Positions 52,668 to 61,797 of a stretch of 64,000 bases of DNA are shown piece after piece (positions within the stretch are counted from its first letter, which is position 1; every line of letters starts with the position of its first letter). The notes under the pieces were generated by a model. The model did not search any database and was not told the DNA's origin. It was given only the letters and a program-made list of their open reading frames with translations. The position numbers were made by a program, and so were the translations under genes. Source of the DNA: Thioalkalivibrio sp. XN279 (GTDB lineage: Bacteria; Pseudomonadota; Gammaproteobacteria; Steroidobacterales; XN24); NCBI RefSeq assembly GCF_011089885.1, contig NZ_JAANBD010000027.1:310001-374000 (forward strand), in the 5' to 3' direction.

Positions 52668-53645
52668 GTGAGCCCTTTCACCCCGTCCGACAACAAGCCG
52701 CTGTTCGACCGCGGGCCCTCGCTGGGCACCCGCGCGGTGCTGCTCGTGGTGTTGTCCGTGGCGCTGATGTTCCTCGACCACCGCGAAGGCCACATGGACT
52801 CCGTGCGGCGCGCGCTCTCGGTGGCCGTCTACCCCATTCGCGTGCTGGTCGACATGCCCTCGGCAGCGTTCCTCTGGGCGCGCGAATCCCTGGCGGAGCG
52901 CGCCCGGCTGCTGGAGGAAAACAGCTCGCTGCGCGCGGAGAGCCTGCGCCAGCGGGTCCACCTGCAGCAGATGGTCGCGCTCGAGGCCGAGAACGCGCGG
53001 CTGCGGGCGCTGATGGATTCCCCCGCCAAGCTCGCTGATCGTGTCCAGGTGGCCGAGATCCTCGCGGTGGACCTCGATCCCTACCGGCATCGCATCGCCA
53101 TCAACCGCGGCGAGTACGCCGGCGTCTACGCCGGCCAGGCGCTGGTGGATGCAGACGGTATCGTGGGCCAGGTCATACGGGTCGACCCGCTCGGCGCCGA
53201 GGCCATCCTGATCAGCGACCCGAGCCACGCCACGCCCGTGGAACTGATCCGCAACGGGCTGCGCACTGTAGCGCTCGGCGTCGGCGACGTGAGCCGCGTC
53301 GAGCTCCCCTTCCTGCCCAACAGCGCCGACGTGCGCGTCGGCGACCTGCTGGTCTCCTCCGGCCTGGGCGATGCCTTCCCGCACGGCTACCCGGTGGCCC
53401 GCGTGACCCGGGTCGAGCGGCGGCCCGGCGAATCCTTCGCCCGCATCGAGGCGGAACCGACGGCAGCACTGAACCGCAGCCGGCAGGTGCTGTTGCTGTG
53501 GGAAGGCGGCGAAGCAGAGCCCCTCGCCGTACCCGCCGATACGGCCGAGGATGAAGCCGCCACCGCGGCCGACACCGAGCCCGATACGGAGGCCGAGACC
53601 ACGGCGGAGCCGTCCGGCACAGCGCCGCGCGGGGATAACCCGTGA
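52668..53645 (+). CDS. mreC: Rod shape-determining protein MreC
   Basis: A 325-residue single-pass protein. The TM helix is at about residues 22-38, with a periplasmic coiled coil (about 80-115) and a beta domain (120-275). The last 50 residues are a low-complexity acidic tail of Glu, Ala, Thr and Asp. MreC activates PBP2-RodA. GTG start at 52668; the 3' end overlaps mreD by 4 nt. Confidence 0.95.
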   Translation: MSPFTPSDNKPLFDRGPSLGTRAVLLVVLSVALMFLDHREGHMDSVRRALSVAVYPIRVLVDMPSAAFLWARESLAERARLLEENSSLRAESLRQRVHLQQMVALEAENARLRALMDSPAKLADRVQVAEILAVDLDPYRHRIAINRGEYAGVYAGQALVDADGIVGQVIRVDPLGAEAILISDPSHATPVELIRNGLRTVALGVGDVSRVELPFLPNSADVRVGDLLVSSGLGDAFPHGYPVARVTRVERRPGESFARIEAEPTAALNRSRQVLLLWEGGEAEPLAVPADTAEDEAATAADTEPDTEAETTAEPSGTAPRGDNP

Positions 53646-54133
53646 GCCCGGCCGGACGCGTGCGGCACTGGCCGGTGATGATTTCGCTGCTGGTGGCGAT
53701 GTCGCTGGAAGTCGCGCCGCTGCCGGCCGAACTGGCCGCCTGGCGCCCGCCTTGGCTGGCGCTGGTGGCGATCTACTGGGTGCTGGCCTATCCGCGGCGC
53801 TACGGCCTCGCGCTGGCGTGGGTCGCCGGCCTGGTGCTCGACGTCCTCAAGGGCGGCGTGCTCGGGCAGCATGCGCTGGCGATGACGGCCGCGGTCTGGA
53901 TCACGCTGTACTTTCACCTGCGGCTGCGCGTGTTTCCGCCCTGGCAGCAGGCCATGGCCGTGACCGCGATGGTGCTGGCGCACCAGTTCCTGGTGTTCTG
54001 GGTCGACGGCGTGGCCGGGGACGCCGTGCTGGGCTGGCAGCGACTGACGCCGGTCGCGGCGGCGGCGATCGCCTGGCCGTTGCTCACTGCCATCCTCGAT
54101 CGCCTGCGCTTCCAGCTGCGCATGCAGGCATGA
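53642..54133 (+). CDS. mreD: Rod shape-determining protein MreD
   Basis: A 163-residue integral membrane protein with about five helices, partner of MreC in the elongasome. GTG 53642 overlaps the mreC stop (GTGA) and its own stop overlaps mrdA (ATGA). Sequence conservation is low in this family; position and topology make the call. Confidence 0.93.
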   Translation: MSPAGRVRHWPVMISLLVAMSLEVAPLPAELAAWRPPWLALVAIYWVLAYPRRYGLALAWVAGLVLDVLKGGVLGQHALAMTAAVWITLYFHLRLRVFPPWQQAMAVTAMVLAHQFLVFWVDGVAGDAVLGWQRLTPVAAAAIAWPLLTAILDRLRFQLRMQA

Positions 54134-55986
54134 GTATCGACCGCCTCAAGGACCATTGGCGCGAACAGCGCATGTTCCTCGGCCGGATCATCGCCGCGGG
54201 GGTGATCGTCACGCTGCTCGCCGGCTTGCTCATGTACCGGCTGGTCGACCTGCAGGTGGTGCACTTCGAGCATTTCAGCCGCCTTTCGCAAGGCAACCGC
54301 GTGCGGCTCGAGCCGGTGCCGCCGGTGCGCGGGCTGCTGTTCGACCGCGCCGGCCGTGCGCTGGCCGAGAACCAGCCCGTGTACCAGCTGGAACTCGTGC
54401 CCGAGCAGGTGAAGGACCTCCAGGCCACGCTGGACGGCCTGGTCGAGCTGGACCTGGTGCGCAGCGAGGACCTGCCGCGCATTCACAACCAGGTCAGGAG
54501 CCAGCGGCGCTTCGAGCCCGCCATCCTGCGCGCCCGGCTGAGCGACGAGGAGGCGGCCCGCTTCGCCGTGCACCGCCCGCGCTTCACCGGCGTGGACATC
54601 CAGGCCAGGCTGGCGCGCCGCTACCCGCTCGGCGCAGTCGCTGCCCACGCCGTAGGCTATGTCGGCGCCATCAGCGAGCAGGACCTGAAAAGACTGGACA
54701 CCGCGAATTACGCCGGCACCGCGCAGACCGGCAAGGTGGGTGCCGAGCGCGCCTGGGAGGACCTGCTGCACGGCACCACGGGGTTCCGGCAGGTGCTGGT
54801 GAACGCCCAGGGGCGCGCGCTGCAGGAACTCGAGCGCAACGACGCCGTGCCGGGACGCAACGTCTACCTCACGCTCGACCTGGAACTGCAGGCGGCGGCG
54901 GAGGAAGCGCTGGGCGAGCGGCGCGGCGCGGTGGTGGCGCTCGACCCGCGCAACGGCCATGTCCTGGCGTTCGCCAGCATGCCCGGCTACGACCCCAACC
55001 TGTTCAGCATGGGCATCCCGGCGCCCTTGTACCGCGCGCTGCAGGACGACATCGACCAGCCCATGTTCAACCGCGCGCTGCGCGGCCAGTACCCGCCGGG
55101 CTCCACCATCAAGCCGATCCTGGCGCTCGCCGGCCTGCACTACGGCGTCACCACGCCGCTGGACACGGTGTGGTGCCCCGGCTGGTTCAGCCTGCCGAAC
55201 CACTCGCACCGCTACCGCGACTGGAAGCGCGAGGGACACGGCTCGATCGACCTCGAGGACTCGGTCGCCCAGTCCTGCGACGTCTACTACTACCGCCTCG
55301 CCGTGACGCTCGGCATCGACCGCATGCACGAGTTCCTCGCACTGTTCGGCCTCGGCGCGGAGACGGGGATCGACATCCCCGGCGAACGGGCCGGGCTCTT
55401 GCCGTCGCGCGACTGGAAGCGCAGCGCCTTCAGTCGCCCGCAGGACCAGGTCTGGTTCCCCGGCGAAACCGTGATCACCGGCATCGGCCAGGGCTACATG
55501 CTCGCGACGCCCATGCAGCTGGCACAGGCCACCGCCATCCTGGCCAACCGCGGGCAGGGTTTTCGCCCCACCCTGCTGGCCGCGGTGGAGGAGCCGCTGA
55601 GCGGCGCGCGCGAGGAATTCGCTCCCGAGCCCCTGCCGCCGCTCCAGCTGGCGCCGGCGCAGGTCGAGGAAGCCATCGATGCCATGGTCGCCGTGGTGCA
55701 CGGCGCTCGCGGCACGGCGCGCGCCATCGGCGTCGACTCCCCGTGGACCATCGCCGGCAAGACCGGCACGGCGCAGGTGGTCGGGATCGCCCAGGGCGAA
55801 AAATACGACGAAGACAAGGTCGAGGAGCGGCATCGGCCGCACGCCCTGTTCGTCGCGTTCGCCCCGGCGGAGAATCCACGCATTGCCATCGCGGTGCTGG
55901 TGGAGAACGGTGCCAGCGGCAGCGCCGCGGCGGCGCCGATCGCACGCACGCTGATCGACAACTGGCTCGGCAGGGAGGGCGACTGA
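54130..55986 (+). CDS. mrdA: Peptidoglycan transpeptidase PBP2
   Basis: A 618-residue class B penicillin-binding protein. One TM helix (about 20-40), a pedestal domain (PVRGLLFDRAGRALAENQP), and a transpeptidase domain with the catalytic Ser in PPGSTIKP, then SCD, then KTGTAQV. It cross-links lateral wall peptidoglycan with RodA. Starts by ATGA overlap with mreD. Confidence 0.97.
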   Translation: MSIDRLKDHWREQRMFLGRIIAAGVIVTLLAGLLMYRLVDLQVVHFEHFSRLSQGNRVRLEPVPPVRGLLFDRAGRALAENQPVYQLELVPEQVKDLQATLDGLVELDLVRSEDLPRIHNQVRSQRRFEPAILRARLSDEEAARFAVHRPRFTGVDIQARLARRYPLGAVAAHAVGYVGAISEQDLKRLDTANYAGTAQTGKVGAERAWEDLLHGTTGFRQVLVNAQGRALQELERNDAVPGRNVYLTLDLELQAAAEEALGERRGAVVALDPRNGHVLAFASMPGYDPNLFSMGIPAPLYRALQDDIDQPMFNRALRGQYPPGSTIKPILALAGLHYGVTTPLDTVWCPGWFSLPNHSHRYRDWKREGHGSIDLEDSVAQSCDVYYYRLAVTLGIDRMHEFLALFGLGAETGIDIPGERAGLLPSRDWKRSAFSRPQDQVWFPGETVITGIGQGYMLATPMQLAQATAILANRGQGFRPTLLAAVEEPLSGAREEFAPEPLPPLQLAPAQVEEAIDAMVAVVHGARGTARAIGVDSPWTIAGKTGTAQVVGIAQGEKYDEDKVEERHRPHALFVAFAPAENPRIAIAVLVENGASGSAAAAPIARTLIDNWLGREGD

Positions 55987-55987
55987 C

Positions 55988-57121
55988 GTGGCCGTGTCTT
56001 CATCGGTTTTCGGTGACAAGCAGTCGCTCGGGCTCGGCGCCCGCATCATGGCCGCGCTCAAGCTCGACGCGCCGCTGCTCACGGGGCTGCTCGCGGTAAC
56101 GGCCTTCGGCCTGGTGGTGTTGTGGAGCGCCGGCGGCCAGGACCAGGGGTTGCTCGTGCGCCAGCTGGTGCGCCTTGGCGTCGCCTTCGGCGTCATGCTC
56201 GTCATCGCCCAGCTGCCGCCGAAGATCCTGCGCCTGTGGGCACCGTGGATGTTCGTCATCGGGCTAGGACTGCTGTTCGCCGTGCTGTTCTTCGGCGATA
56301 TGGGCAAGGGCGCGCAGCGCTGGCTGGACCTCGGCGTGGTGCGCTTCCAGCCCTCGGAGATGATGAAACTGGCGGTGCCGATGATGGCGGCGTGGTACCT
56401 GCACGACCGGCCGCTGCCGCCGCGGTTTCTGGAACTGTGCGTGCTGCTGCTGATGGTGGTGGTGCCGGCGTTCCTGATCGCGCGCCAGCCCGACCTGGGC
56501 ACGGCCCTGCTGGTGGCCAGCTCGGGCATCCTGGTGGTCCTGCTCGGCGGGCTGCGCGTGCGCATGATCGTGCTGCTCGGCGCCCTGGGCGCCGCGCTCG
56601 CACCAGTGCTGTGGTATTTCATGCACGATTACCAGCGCCGCCGGGTGCTGACCTTCCTGCAGCCCGAGTCGGACCCGCTCGGGGCCGGCTACCACATCAT
56701 CCAGTCCAAGATCGCCATCGGCTCGGGCGGCCTGTTCGGCAAGGGCTGGGGCAACGGCAGCCAGGCGCAGCTGGAGTTCCTCCCCGAGCGCTCGACGGAT
56801 TTCATCTTCGCGGTGCTGGGCGAGGAGTTCGGGCTCATCGGCCTGGCGCTGCTCATCGCGGCCTACCTGTTCATCATCGGCCGCGGCCTCTACATCGCCC
56901 TGCAGGCCCAGGACACTTTCGGCCGCCTGCTCGCCGGCAGCATCAGCCTGACCTTTTTCGTCTACGTGTTCGTCAACACGGGCATGGTGACGGGCCTGCT
57001 GCCGGTGGTCGGCGTGCCGCTGCCGCTGGTGAGCTACGGCGGCACGTCCATGGTGACCCTCATGGCGGGTTTCGGTATGCTCATGTCCGTCCAAGGCCAC
57101 CGGAACTTGCTCGCCAGGTGA
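55988..57121 (+). CDS. mrdB: SEDS peptidoglycan glycosyltransferase RodA
   Basis: A 377-residue polytopic protein with about ten helices. Conserved SEDS segments are DMGKGAQRWLDLG, RFQPSEMMKLAVPM, RQPDLGTALLV and a C-terminal PLVSYGGTSMV. It polymerises lipid II alongside PBP2. GTG 55988 is 1 nt after mrdA. Its stop overlaps the mltB start (GTGA). Confidence 0.97.
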   Translation: MAVSSSVFGDKQSLGLGARIMAALKLDAPLLTGLLAVTAFGLVVLWSAGGQDQGLLVRQLVRLGVAFGVMLVIAQLPPKILRLWAPWMFVIGLGLLFAVLFFGDMGKGAQRWLDLGVVRFQPSEMMKLAVPMMAAWYLHDRPLPPRFLELCVLLLMVVVPAFLIARQPDLGTALLVASSGILVVLLGGLRVRMIVLLGALGAALAPVLWYFMHDYQRRRVLTFLQPESDPLGAGYHIIQSKIAIGSGGLFGKGWGNGSQAQLEFLPERSTDFIFAVLGEEFGLIGLALLIAAYLFIIGRGLYIALQAQDTFGRLLAGSISLTFFVYVFVNTGMVTGLLPVVGVPLPLVSYGGTSMVTLMAGFGMLMSVQGHRNLLAR

Positions 57122-58137
57122 ACCGTTTACTGCAACTCTTTTGCTGCGTCGGCCTGGCGGCCGGCCTCGGGCCCGCGGCGGCGTCCGCGGAGCAGCCGCT
57201 CGACCTGGCGCGCGACGACGTGCGCGCCTTCATCGAGGGTGCGCAGGAGCGCCATGGCCTGGAGCCCGACGCAGTGCGCGCCGTGCTGGGCCTCGCCCGC
57301 ATCCAGCCGCCCATCATCGAGGCCATCAGCCGCCCGGCGGAACGCGTGCGGCCGTGGCACGAGTACCGCAAGATCTTCATCACCGAGGAGCGGATCGCCG
57401 CGGGCGCCGAGTTCTGGCGCCAGCACCGCGACCAGCTCGAACGCGTGGCCGCGGAGTCCGGCGTGCCGGAGGAAATGCTGGTCGGGATCATCGGCGTAGA
57501 GACCTACTACGGTCGCATCCTGGGCCGCTACCGCGTGCTGGACGCACTCGCCACGCTGGCTTTCGAGTACCCGCCGCGCAGCGCATTCTTCAGCAAGGAA
57601 CTGGAGCAGTTCATCCTGCTGGCGAGCGAGCAGGGGCTCGAGATCGACGGCCCGGTCGGCTCCTACGCCGGCGCCATGGGCCTGCCGCAGTTCATTCCCT
57701 CCAGTTACCGCGCCTACGCCGTGGACGGCAACGGCGACGGGCGCGTGGACCTGTGGGAGAGCAAGGAAGACATCCTCGCCAGCGTCGCCAACTACTTCCG
57801 CGTGCATGGCTGGCGTCCCGGGGAGCCGGTCGTCGCACCGGCCGTGCCGGGCGGCAGCGACCCGGCGCCGCTGGCGCACCAGGGCCTGTCGGCGAACACG
57901 ACCGTGGGCGCACTGTGGCAGGCCGGCATCGGCCTGGCCGGCCCCGCCCCGGCAGATCCCGACGCCGCTGCGGGATTGTTCGCGCAGGAGCGCGAGGACG
58001 GCACCGCGTACTGGGCTGGCTTCCACAATTTCTACGTCATCACGCGCTACAACCGCAGCCTGATGTACGCCCTGGCCGTGCACGAGCTCGGCCAGGCCGT
58101 GCGCAGCCGCGTCGAGGCCGGCGTCGATGCCGGCTAG
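57118..58137 (+). CDS. mltB: Lytic murein transglycosylase B
   Basis: A 339-residue family-3 lytic transglycosylase. The catalytic Glu is in GIIGVETYYGR, followed by MGLPQFIPSSYRAYAVDGNGDG and FYVITRYNRSLMYALAV. The N-terminus MNRLLQLFCCVGLAAGLGPAAASA is a signal peptide; two Cys lie at positions 9-10 but the lipobox is poor, so periplasmic or lipoprotein status is uncertain. It cuts glycan strands to 1,6-anhydro ends. GTG 57118. Confidence 0.93.
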   Translation: MNRLLQLFCCVGLAAGLGPAAASAEQPLDLARDDVRAFIEGAQERHGLEPDAVRAVLGLARIQPPIIEAISRPAERVRPWHEYRKIFITEERIAAGAEFWRQHRDQLERVAAESGVPEEMLVGIIGVETYYGRILGRYRVLDALATLAFEYPPRSAFFSKELEQFILLASEQGLEIDGPVGSYAGAMGLPQFIPSSYRAYAVDGNGDGRVDLWESKEDILASVANYFRVHGWRPGEPVVAPAVPGGSDPAPLAHQGLSANTTVGALWQAGIGLAGPAPADPDAAAGLFAQEREDGTAYWAGFHNFYVITRYNRSLMYALAVHELGQAVRSRVEAGVDAG

Positions 58138-58948
58138 CCGCGGCGTGCGCCGTCGCGGCGCACTCGCCGGCCTGCTCGTCCTGGCCGCGGCGCTGGGCGG
58201 TTGCGGCACGACCCCCGTGGACCAGGACGCGGCGCCGGCGCGACCCCGCGACGTCAGCGGGGTTCCGGACGCCGTGCCGCGTGCAGAGCCGCGCAGCGCG
58301 CGTGGCAACCCGCCCGTCTACGAGGTCATGGGACGGCGCTACTACGTCATGAAGGACGCTGCAGGCCACCGCGAGCGCGGCGTCGCGAGCTGGTACGGCA
58401 CCAAGTTCCACGGCCGCCTGACCTCCAGCGGCGAGCCCTACGACATGTACGCCATGACGGCGGCACACAAGACGCTGCCGCTGCCGAGCTACGTGCGCGT
58501 CACCCACGTGCACAACGGCCGCAGCGTCATCGTGCGCGTCAACGACCGCGGCCCCTTCGTCGGCGACCGCATCATCGACCTGTCCTACGCCGCCGCGGTG
58601 CGCCTCGGCATGCACAACGACGGCACCGCGCTGGTGGACATCGAGGTGATCGGTCCCGAGGCGGGCACCACTGCCGCCGTGGCCCCGCCGCGGGAAGCCG
58701 CGCCCGCGGAAGCGGAGCCGGTGTGGCTGCAGGTGGGCGCCTTCTCTGATGCCGGCAATGCCGCCCGGCTCCAGGCCCGGCTCGCCGAGCAGGGCATCGA
58801 CGAGGTGGTTACGCATCACGAAAGGAGCCTGCGCCGCACCGTCTACCGCGTGCGCATCGGCCCGCTCGCCACCGTGGACGAGATCGAGCGCATGCTCGCG
58901 GCCGTGCGCGCGCTGGGCATCGATGACGCGCACCTGTCCTCGGACTGA
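58127..58948 (+). CDS. rlpA: RlpA septal-ring lytic transglycosylase lipoprotein
   Basis: A 273-residue lipoprotein with lipobox LGGC (Cys at about 26). A double-psi beta-barrel (about 85-175) has GVASWYGTKFHGRLTSSGE and catalytic Asp in VNDRGPF. A C-terminal SPOR domain (about 200-270, WLQVGAFSDAGNAARL) binds denuded glycan. It overlaps mltB by 11 nt. Confidence 0.95.
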   Translation: MPASRGVRRRGALAGLLVLAAALGGCGTTPVDQDAAPARPRDVSGVPDAVPRAEPRSARGNPPVYEVMGRRYYVMKDAAGHRERGVASWYGTKFHGRLTSSGEPYDMYAMTAAHKTLPLPSYVRVTHVHNGRSVIVRVNDRGPFVGDRIIDLSYAAAVRLGMHNDGTALVDIEVIGPEAGTTAAVAPPREAAPAEAEPVWLQVGAFSDAGNAARLQARLAEQGIDEVVTHHERSLRRTVYRVRIGPLATVDEIERMLAAVRALGIDDAHLSSD

Positions 58949-58973
58949 CCCTCGCGGCCGGACGGTGTAAGAT
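58945..58973 (+). promoter_or_regulatory. Candidate promoter before dacA
   Basis: CTGACC (58945-58950), 17-bp spacer and TAAGAT (58968-58973). Each box matches four of six consensus bases. It would allow dacA and the following genes to be expressed apart from mre-mrd. Confidence 0.4.
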
Positions 58974-59024
58974 TTCCGTCCATTCCCCCCACAACCCGCC
59001 GGCAACCGGCCGCCAAAGGATTCC

Positions 59025-60182
59025 ATGCGCCTGATCACCGCCCTCTGCCTCGCCCTGCCCCTCCTGCTCGCCCCGCTGCATGCCTCCGCGCAAGCCGAAC
59101 CGGCCATGCTGCCGCCGGTGCCCGCGGCCCCCGCAGTGGCGGCCCGGGCCCACATCCTGGTGGATTTCAACTCGGGCGCGGTACTCGCGGAGAACGCCGC
59201 GGACGAGCGCATGGACCCGGCCAGCATCACCAAGCTGATGACCGCCTACGCGGTATTCAGCGAGCTGCGCAAGGGAGAGATGGCGCTGGACGACATGGTG
59301 ACGGTGAGCGAGCGCGCCTGGCGCACCGGCGGCTCGCGCATGTTCATCGAGGTCGGCACGCGCGTGCGCATCGACCAGCTGATCCGCGGCATGATCATCC
59401 AGTCCGGCAACGACGCCTCGGTGGCCCTCGCGGAGCATACCGCGGGCACCGAAGCGGCCTTCGCCCAGCTCATGAACGAGTACGCACGGCGCCTCGGCAT
59501 GCGCAACACCAACTTCCGCAATGCCACAGGCTTGCCCGCGGAGGACCACTACAGCTCCGCGCGCGACATCGCGCTGCTGGCGGCGGCCATCATCCGCGAG
59601 TTCCCCGAGTTCTACTCGCTGTATTCGGAGCGCGAGTACACCTACAACGAGATCACGCAGCGCAATCGCAACAAGATGCTGTGGCGCGATCCCAGCGTCG
59701 ACGGCATCAAGACCGGCATGACCGACGCCGCGGGCTATTGCCTGGTCTCCTCCGCCGAGCGCGGCGACATGCGCCTGATCTCGGTCTTGCTCGGCACCAG
59801 CAGCGACAAGGCGAGGGCCGATGCCACCCAGGCCTTGCTGAACTGGGGCTTCCGCTTCTTCGAGAGTCACCGCGTTTACGCCGCGGGCGAGCCCGTCACC
59901 ACCGCGCGGCTGTGGAAAGGCGAGGTCGAGGAGCTGCCCCTGGGCCTGCAGCAAGCCCTGTGGGTCACGCTGCCGCGCGGCCGCTACGAGCTCATCGAGG
60001 CCACGATGGAGCTGCAGACGCCCCTGGTCGCACCGGTGGCCCCGGACGACGCGGTCGGACGGCTGCGGCTGACGCTCGAGGGAGAGTCCCTCGCCGACCT
60101 GCAGCTTTACCCCCTCGCGCACGTCGCCGAAGGCGGCCTGTTGCGGCGCGCCCTCCACTCGGTCCAGCTCTGGTTCGAATGA
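59025..60182 (+). CDS. dacA: D-alanyl-D-alanine carboxypeptidase (PBP5/6 type)
   Basis: A 385-residue low-molecular-weight PBP. Signal peptide to about residue 22. SxxK is Ser67-I-T-Lys70, SxN is Ser127-G-N and KTG begins at Lys229. A beta-rich C-terminal domain ends in an amphipathic helix (LLRRALHSVQLWF) for membrane attachment. It trims the terminal D-Ala of stem peptides. It follows rlpA by 76 nt. Confidence 0.96.
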   Translation: MRLITALCLALPLLLAPLHASAQAEPAMLPPVPAAPAVAARAHILVDFNSGAVLAENAADERMDPASITKLMTAYAVFSELRKGEMALDDMVTVSERAWRTGGSRMFIEVGTRVRIDQLIRGMIIQSGNDASVALAEHTAGTEAAFAQLMNEYARRLGMRNTNFRNATGLPAEDHYSSARDIALLAAAIIREFPEFYSLYSEREYTYNEITQRNRNKMLWRDPSVDGIKTGMTDAAGYCLVSSAERGDMRLISVLLGTSSDKARADATQALLNWGFRFFESHRVYAAGEPVTTARLWKGEVEELPLGLQQALWVTLPRGRYELIEATMELQTPLVAPVAPDDAVGRLRLTLEGESLADLQLYPLAHVAEGGLLRRALHSVQLWFE

Positions 60183-60442
60183 GCGACGACACGCTGCTCG
60201 AGTTCCCCTGCGACTTCCCGCTCAAGGTGATGGGCCGGAAGGCCGATGACTTCGCGACCCTGGTGACCGGACTGGTGGAGAGCCATGCCGGCCCGGGTCC
60301 CGACCTGCGCGTCAGCGAACGCCTCAGCCGGGATGGCAACTTCGTCGCCCTCACCGTGGTCGTGCGCGCACAAAGCAAGTCCCAGCTGGACGCCATCTAC
60401 GCCGAGCTCAGCGCGCACGAGCGCGTGCTGATGGTGCTGTGA
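60179..60442 (+). CDS. ybeD: YbeD/DUF493 family protein
   Basis: An 87-residue ferredoxin-like fold protein. [14 protein letters not shown] at the front and [18 protein letters not shown] at the end are typical. It lies between dacA and lipB with overlaps at both sides (ATGA and TGATG), its conserved place. No enzymatic role is established; an allosteric or lipoylation-linked role has been proposed from gene order. Confidence 0.94.
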   Translation: MSDDTLLEFPCDFPLKVMGRKADDFATLVTGLVESHAGPGPDLRVSERLSRDGNFVALTVVVRAQSKSQLDAIYAELSAHERVLMVL

Positions 60443-61077
60443 TGCAGGCGCCGGTGGTGCGGCGGCTCGGCATGGTCGATTACGAGCCGACCTGGCGCCG
60501 CATGCAGGCGCTGGCGGATACCCGCGGGCCCGACCAGCCGGACGAGATCTGGCTCCTGCAGCATCCCCCGGTGTTCACGCTGGGCCTGAACGGCAGCCGG
60601 GCGCACCTGCTGGCGCCGGGCGAGATCCCGGTGGTGCAGGTCGATCGCGGCGGCCAGGTGACTTATCACGGCCCGGGGCAGCTGGTGGTCTACCCGCTGC
60701 TCGACCTCGGTCGCAGCGGGCTGGGCGTCAGGGCGCTGGTGTGCGCTCTGGAGCGCGCCGTGATCCGCTGCGTCGGCGCCTACGGCATAGAGGCGCGCGG
60801 CGACCGCGCAGCACCGGGCGTGTACGTCGGCGAAAAAAAACTTGCGAGCATCGGCCTGCGCATCCGGCGCAACTGCAGCTACCACGGGCTGGCGCTGAAC
60901 GTGGACATGGACCTCGAGCCTTTCCGGCGCATCAACCCCTGCGGCTTCAGCGGCCTGGAGGTGACCCAGCTGGCCGATCTCGGGGTCGCAGTGCCGTTCG
61001 ACACCGTGGCCGACGACCTCGAGCAGGCCCTGCTGGCCGAGCTTCAGGATTCCGCCAGCCTGGCCTGCAGCGCGTAA
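60442..61077 (+). CDS. lipB: Lipoyl(octanoyl) transferase
   Basis: A 211-residue enzyme moving octanoyl groups from ACP to lipoyl domains. Conserved [21 protein letters not shown], catalytic Lys in GEKKLASIG and catalytic Cys in [11 protein letters not shown] 60442 is preferred; GTG one codon earlier is possible. lipA is not next to it: the 3' end overlaps the convergent murU by 34 nt. Confidence 0.96.
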   Translation: MQAPVVRRLGMVDYEPTWRRMQALADTRGPDQPDEIWLLQHPPVFTLGLNGSRAHLLAPGEIPVVQVDRGGQVTYHGPGQLVVYPLLDLGRSGLGVRALVCALERAVIRCVGAYGIEARGDRAAPGVYVGEKKLASIGLRIRRNCSYHGLALNVDMDLEPFRRINPCGFSGLEVTQLADLGVAVPFDTVADDLEQALLAELQDSASLACSA

Positions 61078-61709
61078 AGCCGCTCGGGCGTACCGACGTC
61101 GAGCCAGGCCCCCTCGTGCAGCACCCCGCTCACCTTGCCCCGGGCCGCCGCTTCCTGCAGCAAGGGCGCCAGCGGGAAACGACCGGGGCTGCAGTCCGCA
61201 AACAGCTCGGGATGCAGCAGGGCGATGCCGCCATAGGTATGGCGCAGCTCCCCGCCCGGCACGACCCTGCCCTGCTCGAGCGCGAAATCGCCGCCCGGGT
61301 TGTGCGGCGGATTCGGCACCAGCAGCAGCTGGGCCAGCATGCCGTGTTCCAGTTGCAACGCCGACGGCGACCACTCGCACCACACGTCGCCGTTGACCAG
61401 CAGGAAAGGCTCCGGGCCGAGCAGCGGGAGCGCCTGGAAGATGCCCCCGCCGGTGTCGAGCGCCGGCCAGGGTTCGGGAGAATAAGTGATGTCGACACCC
61501 CAGCGGCTGCCGTCGCCCAGCGCTGCGCGCAGCACCTCGCCCAGCCAGGCGCAATTCATCACCACCTCACGGCATCCTGCCGCCGCGAGAATGCGCAGCT
61601 GGTGGCCGACCAGCGGCTCGCCGCCCACCGGCAGCAGGGGCTTCGGCATGCGGTCGGTGAGTGGGCGCATCCTCTCGCCGCGGCCGGCCGCGAGCACCAT
61701 CGCTTTCAA
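61044..61709 (-). CDS. murU: MurU-like N-acetylmuramate-1-phosphate uridylyltransferase
   Basis: A 221-residue nucleotidyltransferase with [25 protein letters not shown] (NTP loop), [11 protein letters not shown] (metal Asp) and LDVGTPERL. Placement divergent from lptD matches the Pseudomonas murU locus, where MurU recycles cell-wall MurNAc as UDP-MurNAc. There the sugar kinase gene amgK lies between lptD and murU; here that place is empty. General sugar-1-P nucleotidyltransferase is the fallback call. Confidence 0.85.
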   Translation of the reverse strand: MKAMVLAAGRGERMRPLTDRMPKPLLPVGGEPLVGHQLRILAAAGCREVVMNCAWLGEVLRAALGDGSRWGVDITYSPEPWPALDTGGGIFQALPLLGPEPFLLVNGDVWCEWSPSALQLEHGMLAQLLLVPNPPHNPGGDFALEQGRVVPGGELRHTYGGIALLHPELFADCSPGRFPLAPLLQEAAARGKVSGVLHEGAWLDVGTPERLYALQARLAES

Positions 61710-61797
61710 GCTATTTCCCCCGTCGGCCGTCCAGCCGCGATAATGGAATCCTGCGGCGAAAGTATGCCATGTTAGCCAGTCTCACCCGGACAGCCTG

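Noticed and set aside
61710-61797. Sigma-E promoter before lptD
   Set aside because: GGAATC is present but the expected -10 sequence at proper spacing is not convincing.
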